In this document: positions 1-9,125 of the stretch, one piece after another
Numbering within the stretch: the stretch's first letter is position 1
Layout: each line of letters opens with the position of its first letter
NCBI GenBank assembly: GCA_023957995.1
Contig: JAMLGK010000003.1
Span: forward strand, 62,001-126,000
DNA length: 64,000 bases
Reading direction: 5' to 3'
Source of the DNA: Microthrixaceae bacterium
GTDB taxonomy: Bacteria > Actinomycetota > Acidimicrobiia > Acidimicrobiales > Microtrichaceae
The notes under the pieces: model-generated
What the model saw: only the letters and a program-made list of their open reading frames with translations
The model's database searches: none
What the model was told of the DNA's origin: nothing
Made by a program: the position numbers and the translations under genes

Positions 1-470
1 GCGCGGAGAAGTACCGCTCCGAGATCGAATCGAAGCTCTCCGATCACTTCGGCGTCGCGGTGGGGTTGACCCTGGTGGCCGAAGATGACGCGCCTGCGAC
101 AACCGGGGGTGGCGAGGTCGGGGCACCTATGCCGGCAGCCGCCCCTGCCCAGGCGGCTCCGGCGGCAGCGGTCGCCGAGGCTGACGTGCCGGCTCCGGCC
201 AACCCCCGTCCCGCTCGACCCACTCCCCGGCCAGCACCGTCCACCCCACGACCGGCACCCCGGTCCGAGGAGCCCCCGACAGCGGACCGCCCGGGGCCCG
301 ACGAGCCCGTGGATCTGACCTCCGGTGGTCCGGCCGACTCCCCGGGCGACGAGGACCTCACCGCTCCGGTGGAGGAGCTCGAGGACGCAGACGTGAGCAA
401 CTCGGGCGTCGAACGGGTCACCGCAGCCTTTCCCGGTGCAGAACTGATCGATACGGAGGATCCGAAGTGA
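1..470 (+). CDS. dnaX: DNA polymerase III gamma/tau subunit, C-terminal end (partial)
   Basis: The reading frame is open from base 3 with no start inside the window, so this is the 3' end of a gene. The first residues (AEKYRSEIESKLSDHFG, then VAVGLTLVAED) look like the conserved late part of actinobacterial DnaX. They are followed by a long Pro/Ala-rich linker and an acidic tail ending at a TGA at 468-470. DnaX is the clamp-loader ATPase subunit; only its poorly conserved tail is visible. The gene overlaps the next one by four bases (GTGA) and leads into ybaB and recR, the usual order for this recombination/replication operon, which supports the call. Confidence 0.8.
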   Translation, partial: AEKYRSEIESKLSDHFGVAVGLTLVAEDDAPATTGGGEVGAPMPAAAPAQAAPAAAVAEADVPAPANPRPARPTPRPAPSTPRPAPRSEEPPTADRPGPDEPVDLTSGGPADSPGDEDLTAPVEELEDADVSNSGVERVTAAFPGAELIDTEDPK

Positions 471-943
471 GCGACGACCGCAGTCCCACCGATGACGATG
501 GCTCCGGTGCCCTCGAACCGGTGCAGCAGGAACCTGTCCCGCCCGCCACGGAGGTCCTGGGCGCCGAGGCGCTGGGAACCGACCCCCTGGCGGCCATGGG
601 CGGCGAGGGTGGTCTGGATCTGGGCGCCATGATGCAGATGGCGCAGGACATGTCCGAACGTATGGGTGACGCCCAGTCCGAACTCGCCGAAGCGCGGGTG
701 GAGGGCTCAGCGGGCGGTGGACTCGTCAAGGTGGTCCTCAACGGCCATCTCCACCTGCTCGAGGTGGTGATCGAACCCACAGCGGTCGACCCGGAGGACC
801 CGTCGATTCTCGGCGACCTGATCGTGGCCGCCTGGCGCGACGCCCATGACGACGTTGCCCGACTCCAGGCGGCGGCAGACCCACTCGGTGGGCTCGGCGG
901 TGCCCTGGGTGGCGGGCTGGGCGACCTGTTCGGCGGGGGTTGA
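467..943 (+). CDS. ybaB: YbaB/EbfC family nucleoid-associated protein
   Basis: This 158-residue protein starts at a GTG that overlaps the dnaX stop. The core (about residues 45-140) has the family pattern: a Met-rich helix ([19 protein letters not shown]), a strand with [11 protein letters not shown], and a second helix ending in HDDVARLQ. YbaB proteins are small DNA-binding dimers encoded between dnaX and recR. The protein is longer than the roughly 105-residue family core because of an acidic, low-complexity N-terminal extension of about 40 residues and a Gly-rich tail ([18 protein letters not shown]). The tail resembles actinobacterial homologues. DNA binding is known for the family and was not shown here. 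Confidence 0.88.
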   Translation: MSDDRSPTDDDGSGALEPVQQEPVPPATEVLGAEALGTDPLAAMGGEGGLDLGAMMQMAQDMSERMGDAQSELAEARVEGSAGGGLVKVVLNGHLHLLEVVIEPTAVDPEDPSILGDLIVAAWRDAHDDVARLQAAADPLGGLGGALGGGLGDLFGGG

Positions 944-944
944 C

Positions 945-1568
945 GTGGCGACCGCCCAAGCCTCCGCGGTCCAGGATCTGATCGACGTCTTCGGTCGCCT
1001 ACCGGGTATCGGACCCAAGTCGGCCCAGCGCATCGCGTACCACCTGCTCAAGGCAGATGCGGAGGAGAGCCGTCGACTCGCAGCAGCTGTGGTGGCGGCC
1101 AAGGAACGAGTCGGGTTCTGCTCACGGTGCTTCAACCTGAGCGAGACCGAGATCTGCGCGCTCTGCACCGACGAGCGTCGCGATACCCACGTGCTCTGCG
1201 TGGTGGAGGAACCCCGCGACGTGATCGCGGTCGAGCGCACCCGCGAGTACAAGGGTCGGTACCACGTCCTGGGTGGCGCGATCGATCACCTGCAGGGCGT
1301 GGGTCCTGAGCAGCTCAAGATCCGCGAGCTGCTCGCCCGGGTCGACGCCGAGAACATCACCGAGGTGATCATCTGCACCAACCCGAACCTCGAGGGCGAG
1401 GCCACGGCGCTCTACCTCGGACGGGTCTTGTCGGTTCCGGGTCTCACGGTGAGTCGGATCGCCAGCGGCCTACCGGTGGGTGGCGATCTGGAATATGCCG
1501 ACGAACTGACCCTGGGTCGGGCCCTGGAGGGCCGGCGCACGGTGGATCACCCTGCGCCGGCCGACTGA
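945..1568 (+). CDS. recR: Recombination mediator protein RecR
   Basis: The 207-residue RecR acts with RecF/RecO in loading RecA onto SSB-coated gaps. Visible domains in order are an N-terminal helix-hairpin-helix ([19 protein letters not shown]), a four-Cys zinc finger ([16 protein letters not shown]) and a Toprim domain (VCVVEEPRD-type start, through [16 protein letters not shown]). It ends with the family's C-terminal strand region ([22 protein letters not shown]). GTG at 945 was chosen because it directly follows the ybaB stop and gives the usual family length. It is the last gene of the dnaX-ybaB-recR operon and converges on the thiolase gene 15 bases downstream. Confidence 0.95.
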   Translation: MATAQASAVQDLIDVFGRLPGIGPKSAQRIAYHLLKADAEESRRLAAAVVAAKERVGFCSRCFNLSETEICALCTDERRDTHVLCVVEEPRDVIAVERTREYKGRYHVLGGAIDHLQGVGPEQLKIRELLARVDAENITEVIICTNPNLEGEATALYLGRVLSVPGLTVSRIASGLPVGGDLEYADELTLGRALEGRRTVDHPAPAD

Positions 1569-1582
1569 ACAGGGATTCGGGT

Positions 1583-2767
1583 TCAGGCGATCGCCTTGAA
1601 GATGAGCGCCTCGCCCTGACCACCGCCACCACAGAGTGCAGCGGCACCGGTGCCGCCACCGCGGCGGCGCAGTTCGTTGATGAGGTGGAACGTGACCCGG
1701 GTACCCGAGGCACCGAGCGGGTGGCCGATCGCGATGGCCCCACCGTTCACGTTGGTCACCTCGTCGGTGATGCCCAGGTCCTGCATCGACGCGATGCCCA
1801 CCGCGGCGAATGCCTCGTTGAGCTCGTAGAGGTCGATGTCGGACTGTGCGATGCCCGACGAAGCCAACGCCGCCTTGATGGCACGGGCGGGCTGGGTGAG
1901 CAGAGAGGCATCCGGGCCGGCCACCTGGCCACTGGCGAGGATCTCGGCGATCGGCGCGGCCCCGAGGCGCTCTGCGGCCTCCTTGGAACACACGATCACA
2001 GCAGCGCCGCCGTCGGAGATCTGCGAGGCGTTGCCAGCGGTGATGTTGCCGGCCTTGTCGAAGGCGGGACGGAGGGCACCGAGGGACTCCAGCGTGGTGC
2101 CCGCTCGCACTCCCTCGTCCTCGGCGAAGATGATCGGGTCACCCTTGCGCTGGGGGATCTCCACCGGGATGACCTCGTTGTCGAACAGACCGTCCTTGTG
2201 TGCCCGGGCCGCACGCTCGTGGGACTTGGCCGCCAGGTCGTCCTGGGCATCGCGGGGCAGGCCCATCGAAGCGGCGTACTTCTCGGTGCCGGCACCCATG
2301 GCGCACTGGTCGAAGGCGCAGAAGAGGCCGTCGTACATCAGTGAGTCGACGACGGTCTTGTCACCCAGGCGCATACCTGCACGGGCGTCGGGGAGCAGGT
2401 ACGGGGCGTTGGTCATCGATTCCATACCGCCGGCTACCACCACATCGGCGGCGCCGGTGGCGATCATCTGGTCGGCCAGGGCGATCGAGTTCATGCCGGA
2501 GAGGCACACCTTGTTGACCGTCATCGCAGGGACGTCCATGCCGATGCCGCCGTTCACCGCGGCCTGGCGGGCGGTGATCTGACCGCCTCCGGCCTGCAGC
2601 ACGTGGCCCATGAGGACGTAGTCGACCGCGTCGGCGGCGATCCCGGCGCGCTCGAGGGCGCCCTTGATCGCGAACCCCCCGAGTTCCGCGGCGGAGAATC
2701 CCGCCAGGCTTCCCGACATCCTGCCGATGGGAGTGCGTGCGCCCCCGATGATCACTGAACCAGCCAT
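1583..2767 (-). CDS. Acetyl-CoA C-acetyltransferase (thiolase)
   Basis: The 394-residue thiolase carries the acyl-enzyme cysteine in NKVCLSGMNS (Cys88), the catalytic histidine in AIGHPLGASGTR, and the second active-site cysteine in CGGGGQGEA near the C terminus. The length matches the biosynthetic acetoacetyl-CoA thiolase family. The reaction joins two acetyl-CoA or cleaves acetoacetyl-CoA. The ATG at 2767 is preceded by AAGGGG at good spacing; longer upstream starts would add a non-conserved tail. It is transcribed away from the SDR gene, with ccr next after that. Supplying acetoacetyl-CoA to the ethylmalonyl-CoA route is therefore plausible, but beta-oxidation thiolase activity cannot be excluded. 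Confidence 0.9.
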   Translation of the reverse strand: MAGSVIIGGARTPIGRMSGSLAGFSAAELGGFAIKGALERAGIAADAVDYVLMGHVLQAGGGQITARQAAVNGGIGMDVPAMTVNKVCLSGMNSIALADQMIATGAADVVVAGGMESMTNAPYLLPDARAGMRLGDKTVVDSLMYDGLFCAFDQCAMGAGTEKYAASMGLPRDAQDDLAAKSHERAARAHKDGLFDNEVIPVEIPQRKGDPIIFAEDEGVRAGTTLESLGALRPAFDKAGNITAGNASQISDGGAAVIVCSKEAAERLGAAPIAEILASGQVAGPDASLLTQPARAIKAALASSGIAQSDIDLYELNEAFAAVGIASMQDLGITDEVTNVNGGAIAIGHPLGASGTRVTFHLINELRRRGGGTGAAALCGGGGQGEALIFKAIA

Positions 2768-2953
2768 ATCGACCCCTTCGTAGGTTCGGAGCCGAGAAGG
2801 CTCCAGTTGCGCTCCCACGGATCCGCCGAGGGAGGTCAGACAAAGGGTACCGGTGCACAGGTGGCTGAATCGAGGCGACCGGCCACCTATGGTCCGAGGA
2901 CCGACCGCGGCCGCATCGGGCGTCCCGCAAGTGGATCACGAGATGGAGAAGTC

Positions 2954-3790
2954 ATGGGCGCAGCTCTGAAGGGTTCGACAGCACTCGTCACCGGTGGTGG
3001 CAGCGGGATCGGCCTGGGTGCCGCGAAGGCGTTCGCGGTCGATGGTGCGTCTGTCCTGATCGTGGGGCGGAGCCAGGACAAGCTCGACGCCGCGCTCGAG
3101 GAGCTCTCACCGCTGGTCCACGACGGCGCCTCGGTGTCGTCGTTGTCGACCGATGTGACCGAGGAGTCCCAGGTGGAGGCTGCGGTTGCAGCGGCGGGCG
3201 AGTTGCCCGGAAAATTGTCGATCGCCGTGGCATCGGCGGGCGACGGGACCATCGGTCCGATCGTGGGCACCTCGGTCGAGGAGTGGGACCGGGTCCAGTC
3301 CGTGAGCCTGCGCGGGGTGTTCCTCACCTTCAAGCACGCGGGAGCGGCCATCGCCGCCAACGGAGGCGGGGCGCTCGTGGCCGTGTCGTCGCTGGCCGGG
3401 TTGCTCACCCACAGGTTCATGGGGCCCTACAACGTGGCGAAGGCCGGCGTGGACATGCTCGTGCGCACGACCGCCGACGAGATGGGGGCAGTGGGGGTCC
3501 GTGCCAACGGAGTGAACCCGGGGATCATTCGCACCGACCTGGTCGCGATGGTCACCGAGGACTCCGGGACGGGGAAGAGCTACCTGCGCAACTCACCGGT
3601 GTCGCGCTTCGGCGAGGTCGATGATGTGGCCGCGGCCATCCGGTTCCTGGCCGGTCCCGAATCGTCGTTCATCACGGGCGTGAACCTGCCCATCGACGGT
3701 GGTCACCACCTTCGTCGTGGTCCCGACTACAGCGAGATCACCGCTGCCATGTACTCCGAGGTGGTCGACCCGCGAATCGTCGAGAGCTGA
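2954..3790 (+). CDS. Short-chain dehydrogenase/reductase (SDR) family oxidoreductase
   Basis: This 278-residue classical-type SDR has the Rossmann cofactor motif TGGGSGIG near the N terminus, the VASAG strand in place of NNAG, an active-site Ser (VAVSSLAG) and YNVAK, the YxxxK catalytic pair. The family's C-terminal PGIIRTDL and INGxNLPIDGG-like elements follow. The substrate cannot be read from sequence. Its position between thiolase and ccr makes 3-hydroxyacyl-CoA/acetoacetyl-CoA reduction a candidate, but it is about 30 residues longer than PhaB-type reductases. ATG 2954 follows GGAGAAGTC, an acceptable ribosome site. A strong hairpin follows the stop and separates it from ccr. Confidence 0.85.
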   Translation: MGAALKGSTALVTGGGSGIGLGAAKAFAVDGASVLIVGRSQDKLDAALEELSPLVHDGASVSSLSTDVTEESQVEAAVAAAGELPGKLSIAVASAGDGTIGPIVGTSVEEWDRVQSVSLRGVFLTFKHAGAAIAANGGGALVAVSSLAGLLTHRFMGPYNVAKAGVDMLVRTTADEMGAVGVRANGVNPGIIRTDLVAMVTEDSGTGKSYLRNSPVSRFGEVDDVAAAIRFLAGPESSFITGVNLPIDGGHHLRRGPDYSEITAAMYSEVVDPRIVES

Positions 3791-3793
3791 CCT

Positions 3794-3846
3794 CCGTTCT
3801 GTGTTTCCTATCTAGCCCCACGAGCTAGCCAGGAGACACAGAACGG
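3794..3846 (+). terminator. Long hairpin between SDR and ccr, probable terminator
   Basis: The arms CCGTTCTGTGT (3794-3804) and ACACAGAACGG (3836-3846) pair perfectly over 11 bp. Pairing continues inside through TTCCT/AGGAG (one G-U pair) and CTAGC/GCTAG. There is no T-tract, as is common for actinobacterial terminators. It lies 4 bases after the SDR stop and 43 bases before the ccr start. Confidence 0.65.
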
Positions 3847-3875
3847 TCGAAGTGCGGCGCCCGGTTACCCGGAAG

Positions 3876-3881
3876 TAGCTT
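3876..3881 (+). promoter_or_regulatory. -10-like hexamer TAGCTT before ccr
   Basis: TAGCTT ends 8 bases before the ccr ATG and there is no Shine-Dalgarno sequence, suggesting a leaderless transcript. Confidence 0.45.
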
Positions 3882-3889
3882 GCGGGACC

Positions 3890-5227
3890 ATGCAGGAGAT
3901 TCTCGACGCCATCAACGCCGGTGCGACCGGCGACGACATCGCCAACATCGAACTGCCGGAGACCTACCGGGCAGCTCACGTGCTGCGCTCCGAGCAGGAG
4001 ATGTGGCAGGGGGTGGAATCCGCCGACAAGGACCCCCGCAAGAGCCTCCACGTCGGCGAGGTGCCGTTGCCCGAGTTGGCGCCCAACGAGGTGGTCATCG
4101 CCAACATGGCGAGTTCGATCAACTTCAACACCGTGTGGACCTCGATATTCGAGCCGCTGCCCACCTTCGGATTCCTCGATCGTCTCGGCAAGGAGTCGAT
4201 CTGGGGCAAGCGGCATGCCCAGGACTTCCACGTGGTCGGATCCGATTCCGCGGGAGTGGTGCTGCGGGTGGGCTCCGCGGTGCGCAACTGGTCCCCCGGC
4301 GACCACGTGACGGTCCACTGCAACGACGTGGACGACCAGGACCCCTCGGCACACAACGACTCCATGCTGGCTGCCAACCAGCGGATCTGGGGTTTCGAGA
4401 CCAACTACGGCGGACTCGCCGATCTGTCGATCGTCAAGGCGAACCAGCTGATGCCGAAACCGTCACACCTCAGCTGGGAGGAGTCCTCGGTCAACGCCCT
4501 ATGCGCGTCCACCTCCTACCGCATGCTCGTGGGCGACCACGCCGGTCGGATGAAGCAGGGTGACAACGTGTTCATCTGGGGTGCCACCGGTGGCATCGGG
4601 GCCTACGCCGTGCAGTTGGTGCTCAACGGCGGCGGTACCCCGGTCGGGGTGGTCTCCAGCGAGAAGCGCGTAGAGCTGCTCAAGGCGATGGGTTGCGAGA
4701 ACGTGATCGATCGGCGCGAGGAGGGCTACAAGTTCTGGTCCGACGAACACACCCAGGACGAGCGGGAGTGGCGTCGGCTGGGCAAGAAGGTTCGCAGCCT
4801 GATCGGCGAGGATCCCGACATCGTGTTCGAACATCCGGGCCGCTCCACCTTCGGCGCCTCGGTGTTCATCACCAAGCGCGGCGGCAAGATCGTCACCTGC
4901 GCCGCCACCTCCGGCTACATGATCGAGTACGACAACCGTCACCTCTGGATGAAGCTCAAGAGCATCATCTCGTCGCACTTCGCCAACTACGCCGAGGCCT
5001 GGGCGATGAACCGCCTGATCGACCAGGGCGCGATCCAGCCCGTGCTGAGCGACGTGTACGACCTCGAGCACGTGGGCGATGCCGCCCTGGCGGTCCACCG
5101 AAACCAGGCGGAGGGCAAGCTGGGCGTGCTGTGCCTGGCCCCCGAGGAGGGGATGGGCATCACCGATCCCGACAAGCGCGAGCGCATAGGCGAGGACAAG
5201 ATCACGTTGTTCCGCCGGATGAGCTGA
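3890..5227 (+). CDS. ccr: Crotonyl-CoA carboxylase/reductase
   Basis: The 445-residue enzyme belongs to the MDR superfamily and reductively carboxylates crotonyl-CoA with NADPH and CO2 to (2S)-ethylmalonyl-CoA, the signature step of the ethylmalonyl-CoA pathway. All four residues known to hold CO2 in the family are present: Asn80 in INFNTVW, Phe169-Glu170 in WGFETNYGG, and His363 in SSHFANY. The NADPH-binding GATGGIGAYAVQL motif is near residue 231. The length matches bona fide Ccr and exceeds simple enoyl-CoA reductases. A predicted leaderless promoter precedes it and a hairpin follows at 5258. Epimerase and ethylmalonyl-CoA mutase genes occur elsewhere in the window, which supports the function. 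Confidence 0.95.
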   Translation: MQEILDAINAGATGDDIANIELPETYRAAHVLRSEQEMWQGVESADKDPRKSLHVGEVPLPELAPNEVVIANMASSINFNTVWTSIFEPLPTFGFLDRLGKESIWGKRHAQDFHVVGSDSAGVVLRVGSAVRNWSPGDHVTVHCNDVDDQDPSAHNDSMLAANQRIWGFETNYGGLADLSIVKANQLMPKPSHLSWEESSVNALCASTSYRMLVGDHAGRMKQGDNVFIWGATGGIGAYAVQLVLNGGGTPVGVVSSEKRVELLKAMGCENVIDRREEGYKFWSDEHTQDEREWRRLGKKVRSLIGEDPDIVFEHPGRSTFGASVFITKRGGKIVTCAATSGYMIEYDNRHLWMKLKSIISSHFANYAEAWAMNRLIDQGAIQPVLSDVYDLEHVGDAALAVHRNQAEGKLGVLCLAPEEGMGITDPDKRERIGEDKITLFRRMS

Positions 5228-5257
5228 CCCGGGCCCGGGCCTGGGGTTCTGGTCGCA

Positions 5258-5278
5258 CCGAGTGCGGCGTGCACTCGG
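5258..5278 (+). terminator. Hairpin downstream of ccr
   Basis: The arms CCGAGTGC (5258-5265) and GCACTCGG (5271-5278) form an 8-bp perfect stem with a 5-base loop, about 30 bases after the ccr stop. There is no T-tract. Confidence 0.5.
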
Positions 5279-5385
5279 GGTCCATGGCTTCGACAGGTTC
5301 GCCGCAGGAACTCGGAGCTTTCGGAACCGTCGGTGCTTGCGTGTCCTCCAAGATGTGTGGGTCGACGGGTGCGGAGGTTCGCAGC

Positions 5386-5775
5386 GTGCGTTGGATCATC
5401 GATGGCAACAACGTGATGGGTGCGGGCGCCGACGGATGGTGGAACGACCCTGCCGGCGCGGCCGCAGAGTTGACCCAGAGGATCGCCCTCTGGTGCAGGA
5501 AACATGAGTCCGACCGGGTGTTGTTGGTCTTCGACGGCCGCCCGGTAGCGCAGGTGGCGGTCCTCGCCGGCGGCAACCTCGAGGTCGAGTTCGCTCCCGC
5601 CCGAAAGCGCGATGCAGCGGACGACCTGATCGTGACCCGCGTCGAGGAACTGTTCGTGGAACCGGAGCTGACCGTGGTCACCTCCGACAAGGGTCTCGTC
5701 GGACGGCTTCCACCCGGTGTGGCGGTGCGGAGCTCGGGATCGTTCCGGCGTGCGGAACTCGCACTCGGTCGCTGA
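5386..5775 (+). CDS. YacP-like NYN domain ribonuclease-type protein
   Basis: The 129-residue single-domain protein begins with a strand ending in DGNN (WIIDGNNVMGAG) and continues with LLVFDGRP, DAADDLIVTRVEE and VVTSDKGL. These are the spaced acidic residues of the NYN/PIN-like metal-dependent nuclease fold. YacP/Rae1-type proteins act on RNA, but no substrate can be inferred here. GTG 5386 was chosen because GCGGAGG sits 8 bases upstream; an ATG at 5353 is in frame but less well placed. The gene stands alone between ccr and the epimerase gene. Confidence 0.75.
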   Translation: MRWIIDGNNVMGAGADGWWNDPAGAAAELTQRIALWCRKHESDRVLLVFDGRPVAQVAVLAGGNLEVEFAPARKRDAADDLIVTRVEELFVEPELTVVTSDKGLVGRLPPGVAVRSSGSFRRAELALGR

Positions 5776-5846
5776 CTCCGGTCGCCCGCGCAGTGGTGCC
5801 GGGAGCGGACGTCCGCGTCCGACTTCCGCCACCGGCCGCACGGCGC

Positions 5847-5852
5847 CAGACT
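5847..5852 (+). promoter_or_regulatory. -10-like hexamer CAGACT before the epimerase gene
   Basis: CAGACT ends 6 bases before the ATG at 5859 with no ribosome binding site between them. It is a weaker match to TANNNT than others in the window. Confidence 0.3.
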
Positions 5853-5858
5853 TGTGGG

Positions 5859-6260
5859 ATGGAACTCACCGAGATCGATCACGTGGCCATCGCTGTTCGC
5901 GACCTGGATGCAGCCATCAAGTTCTACGCCGAGGCCTTCGGGGCCGAGGTGGCGCATCGCGAGACCGTCGACAGCGACGGGGTCGAGGAGGCGCTCATAA
6001 AGGTTGCCGACAGCTACATCCAGCTGACCGCGGCCACCAACGAGGATTCACCGATCGCCAAGTTCCTCGAGCGCAAGGGCGAGGGCCTGCACCACATCGG
6101 GTACCGGGTCGACGACTGCGCCCAGGCGCTCGCCGACATGGTTGCCGCGGGTGCCACTCCGATCGACGCGGCGCCACGGCCGGGCAGCCGAGGCACCACG
6201 GTGGCGTTCATCCACCCCAAGGGAGCGTTCGGGACACTCATCGAGCTCGTTCAGGAATAG
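5859..6260 (+). CDS. mce: Methylmalonyl-CoA (ethylmalonyl-CoA) epimerase
   Basis: This 133-residue vicinal-oxygen-chelate protein interconverts the 2R and 2S epimers of methylmalonyl-CoA and, in organisms with Ccr, ethylmalonyl-CoA. Metal ligands are visible in the expected places: His8 (DHVAIAV), Gln55 (SYIQL), His78/79 (LHHIGYRV) and Glu129 (GTLIELVQE). The length matches the family. ATG 5859 gives the standard N terminus immediately before the first betaalphabeta unit; the longer GTG start at 5793 would add a non-homologous arginine-rich stretch. With ccr upstream and the mutase at 35.1 kb it completes the epimerisation steps of the ethylmalonyl-CoA pathway. Confidence 0.92.
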   Translation: MELTEIDHVAIAVRDLDAAIKFYAEAFGAEVAHRETVDSDGVEEALIKVADSYIQLTAATNEDSPIAKFLERKGEGLHHIGYRVDDCAQALADMVAAGATPIDAAPRPGSRGTTVAFIHPKGAFGTLIELVQE

Positions 6261-6389
6261 TGGGTGAACCGAACCACGGCCGTCGGGTGAATCCCCCATG
6301 GTGGGGCCGGATCCAGTGGTCGCATCGAACACCGAACTGGGGACTCTGCTGCATTGCTTTCGAGCCCCGGGCGCGGTGCCATTGACGTG

Positions 6390-8372
6390 ATGGACACCGT
6401 GACGCGACCCCCGCGCCGCCTCGGCTCTCTGGACGGGCTGCGCGCTCTCGCTGTCACCGCGGTAGTCATCTATCACATCGACGACAGGATCCTGCCGGGC
6501 GGGTTCCTGGGTGTGGACGTGTTCTTCGTCCTGTCGGGCTACCTGATCACCAGTCTGCTGGTGGCCGAGAACAAGCGCAGCGGAGCCATCGCCCTGCGCG
6601 ACTTCTGGAAGCGCCGCGCCCGACGGCTCTGGGCAGCCGCATGGGTGGTGCTCGCGCTGGTGGCGTTGGCGGGTGTCTGGAACCTGTGGGGGGCAGACCG
6701 CCAGGCCCTGCTCCCCGGCGAGATCTTTGCGGCGGTCGCCCACATCGAGAACTACTGGGTGCTGGGTCACGGCGGCTACCTGAGCCAGTTCGCGGCCCCT
6801 TCACCGGTGCGACACTTCTGGTCGCTGGCGGTGGAGGAACAGTTCTACCTGGTGTGGCCCCTGGTGATGATCGGCGGACTCGCCGCGGTGAGGCGTTTCG
6901 GTCGCGCGGCCATGTGGACCCTGCTCGGTGTGCTGGCGGTGATGAGCCTCACCGCTGGTCTGGTGGTCAGCCCGGAGCAGGCCTACCTCGGAACGGCCAC
7001 CCGGGCGATCGCCCTCATCGTCGGTGCTCTCCTGGCCTGGTGGTGGTCATCCACTCCGTTGGCGGCACCCCGGCATGCGGGGTTGCGCCGTGCGGTGGCC
7101 GTGTGGGCGGGCCTCGGTGCCCTGGTGCTGCTGGTGGGACTGTTCACCCTGCATCCCCACGACGAGGTGCTGGCACGCGGTGGTTTCCTGACCGTGGCGG
7201 TTGCGTCGGCGGGGCTCACGGGCCTGGCGGTGATCCCGGGGACGGTTTCGGCTGGCCTCGCCGCACCCGCGCTGGTGTGGGTGGGTCGACGCTCCTACGG
7301 CATCTATCTGATCCACTGGCCCCTGATCGTGGCCATGGGACCCGGGCGTGCGACCTGGCTGGTGGCACTGGTGGTCATTCCGACCACGCTGGTGGGCGCC
7401 GCCGCGCTGCATTCACTGGTGGAGGCTCCGCTCATCGAACGGCGCTGGAAACCATCGCTGCAGTACCTGGGCTTCGGTGTACTCGCCCTGGTGATCTGCG
7501 GATCACTGCTGGTGGCGATCCCCACCACGACACCCACCAGGGAAGTTGCCGACAGCCTCCAACGGGTCGAGGATCCCAGCGCGGCCGGTTCGATCGAGTC
7601 GACCGGAGGTTCCAGCGGTTCGAGCACCACCACGACGATCTGCGTGCCGACGGTTGTCGCGGGTGCCACCCAGGAACTGCCCTCGGTGACCGACGGGTTC
7701 GATCCCGGGACCGTTCAGGAACTGGACGACCCCTCCGCTGAGGGATGCGATGACCAGATCGACGTGCTGGTCGTCGGTGACTCCACCGGGCGAGGGTTCT
7801 CCAACGGGTTGGCCGGTCTGGGTGACCCCGGGGTGAGGGTCTGGGACCGTACCGAACTCGGCTGTTCCCTCGGGGGGGAGGAGTGCCCGGAGTGGCGCCA
7901 GGACTGGGCCGCGGCAGTGAATGACATCCGGCCCGACCTGGTCGTGCTCTACGCCAATCCGGTCATGGACATCAAGGGAGTGGACGACGCCGACTTCGAC
8001 ACCGAGGACGGCGCGATCCAGCGCACCCTGGCCCTCGAGGAGGCCGCCAACGTGCTCACCGCGAAGGGGGCCGCGCTCATGTTCATCGCCCCGCCTGCAC
8101 CCAGGGCGCCGGAGGGACTGTTCTTCTGCGATGGCCGACGCAACGGCACCCCGTGTGACCCCGACGTCGTGGACGACTGGATCACCACCGTCGAAGACGT
8201 CTCGGAGTCCCGTGGAGCGGTCGTTCTCGACGTGGCCGGATTCCTCGATGAACTCGGCGACACCGAGACGACGCGACCCGACGGAATGCACTTCGGGTCG
8301 GCCTCACTGCAGGAGTTGGCTGTTTGGGCGCGCCCGATCCTCAACCTCGCGATCCTCGCCCAGGCCGGCTAG
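6390..8372 (+). CDS. OatA-like membrane acyltransferase with C-terminal SGNH domain
   Basis: The 660-residue protein has an N-terminal acyltransferase-3 membrane domain (LGSLDGLRALAV, VVIYHI, FFVLSGYLIT, HFWSLAVEEQFYLVWPL) with about ten hydrophobic segments up to residue 390. A Ser/Thr-rich linker follows, then an SGNH-hydrolase-type domain with the block I serine in LVVGDSTGRG and the Asp/His pair in PDGMHFGS near the end. Proteins of this build O-acetylate peptidoglycan, polysaccharide or cell-wall glycans; the substrate is unknown here. ATG 6390 is preferred because the family motif starts 10 residues later. GTG 6387 and TTG 6354 are alternatives, and no clear ribosome site marks any of them. 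Confidence 0.85.
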   Translation: MDTVTRPPRRLGSLDGLRALAVTAVVIYHIDDRILPGGFLGVDVFFVLSGYLITSLLVAENKRSGAIALRDFWKRRARRLWAAAWVVLALVALAGVWNLWGADRQALLPGEIFAAVAHIENYWVLGHGGYLSQFAAPSPVRHFWSLAVEEQFYLVWPLVMIGGLAAVRRFGRAAMWTLLGVLAVMSLTAGLVVSPEQAYLGTATRAIALIVGALLAWWWSSTPLAAPRHAGLRRAVAVWAGLGALVLLVGLFTLHPHDEVLARGGFLTVAVASAGLTGLAVIPGTVSAGLAAPALVWVGRRSYGIYLIHWPLIVAMGPGRATWLVALVVIPTTLVGAAALHSLVEAPLIERRWKPSLQYLGFGVLALVICGSLLVAIPTTTPTREVADSLQRVEDPSAAGSIESTGGSSGSSTTTTICVPTVVAGATQELPSVTDGFDPGTVQELDDPSAEGCDDQIDVLVVGDSTGRGFSNGLAGLGDPGVRVWDRTELGCSLGGEECPEWRQDWAAAVNDIRPDLVVLYANPVMDIKGVDDADFDTEDGAIQRTLALEEAANVLTAKGAALMFIAPPAPRAPEGLFFCDGRRNGTPCDPDVVDDWITTVEDVSESRGAVVLDVAGFLDELGDTETTRPDGMHFGSASLQELAVWARPILNLAILAQAG

Positions 8373-8385
8373 CCGGGTCCTCGGG

Positions 8386-8877
8386 CTAGGACGTCTCTGC
8401 GGTCTCCCCATCGGTGGGCGAGGCCTCGGCTGCAGCGGCGAGCGCTTCGAGCGTCTCGGTCATCGTGCGTCGGTTGTGGACCGAACGGCCCTTCACCCGC
8501 ATGAACAACCCGGTGGTCTTCGCGAACCAACCCGAACGGTGGTCCTCCCAGGTCTCGGTCACCTCGCAACCGCTGTCGGTGGGCGAGATCCGGTAGGCCC
8601 ACCGCGAGACCTTGAAGGGTCCTGAGGAGACATCGAATGCGAACTCGGTCGGCTTCTCGCACCCTACGACGGTGGCGAGGGTCGACCACCGCAGCACCCC
8701 CAGACGGTTGCGACCCACGAATTTCGCGCCGACCGCTGGCCCGGTCGCACCGCGCTTCCAGCGACCGCCGGTCGTCTCGGGTGACCACTCGCCCATGCGG
8801 GGCAGGTCGCTCACCATTGCCCAGACCCGCACCGGTGGAGCCTCGACCTTCTTCGACACACTCACTCGCTCCGACAT
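8386..8877 (-). CDS. SRPBCC (polyketide cyclase/START-like) family protein
   Basis: The protein has 163 residues. The opening VSKKVEAPPVRVWAMVSDLPRMGEWSP and later W-rich strands (VSRWAYRISP, VTETWEDHRSGWF) are typical of SRPBCC ligand-binding helix-grip proteins. The family binds hydrophobic ligands; nothing here names the ligand or a reaction. ATG 8877 was chosen because the fold begins directly after it; another ATG at 8901 is possible. It converges with the acyltransferase gene, with 13 bases between the stops. Confidence 0.75.
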   Translation of the reverse strand: MSERVSVSKKVEAPPVRVWAMVSDLPRMGEWSPETTGGRWKRGATGPAVGAKFVGRNRLGVLRWSTLATVVGCEKPTEFAFDVSSGPFKVSRWAYRISPTDSGCEVTETWEDHRSGWFAKTTGLFMRVKGRSVHNRRTMTETLEALAAAAEASPTDGETAETS

Positions 8878-9125
8878 CGCCGGAGCATAGATGTCCGACA
8901 CACACCCACGGGCGGCGAACCGAACCCGGAGTCGATGAACCGGTCACCCCGTCCACGTGACACCCCGCCGCGAACAGAATCGCACAGAAAATCTCAACTT
9001 CGATGTCGCAGCGGCCGATCGATCTCCGGTTCGGCTCCTTGCCGACGACGATCGGAGCTTCCGTGCAGACAACCCCTCCCCGACATGGTTCAACCCGTCC
9101 GGCCACCTCCGGACCAAACGCGTCG

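Noticed and set aside
5213-5385. Longer start of the NYN gene reaching back over the ccr end
   Set aside because: The extension is arginine-rich antisense-like sequence; GTG 5386 with GGAGG is far better placed.
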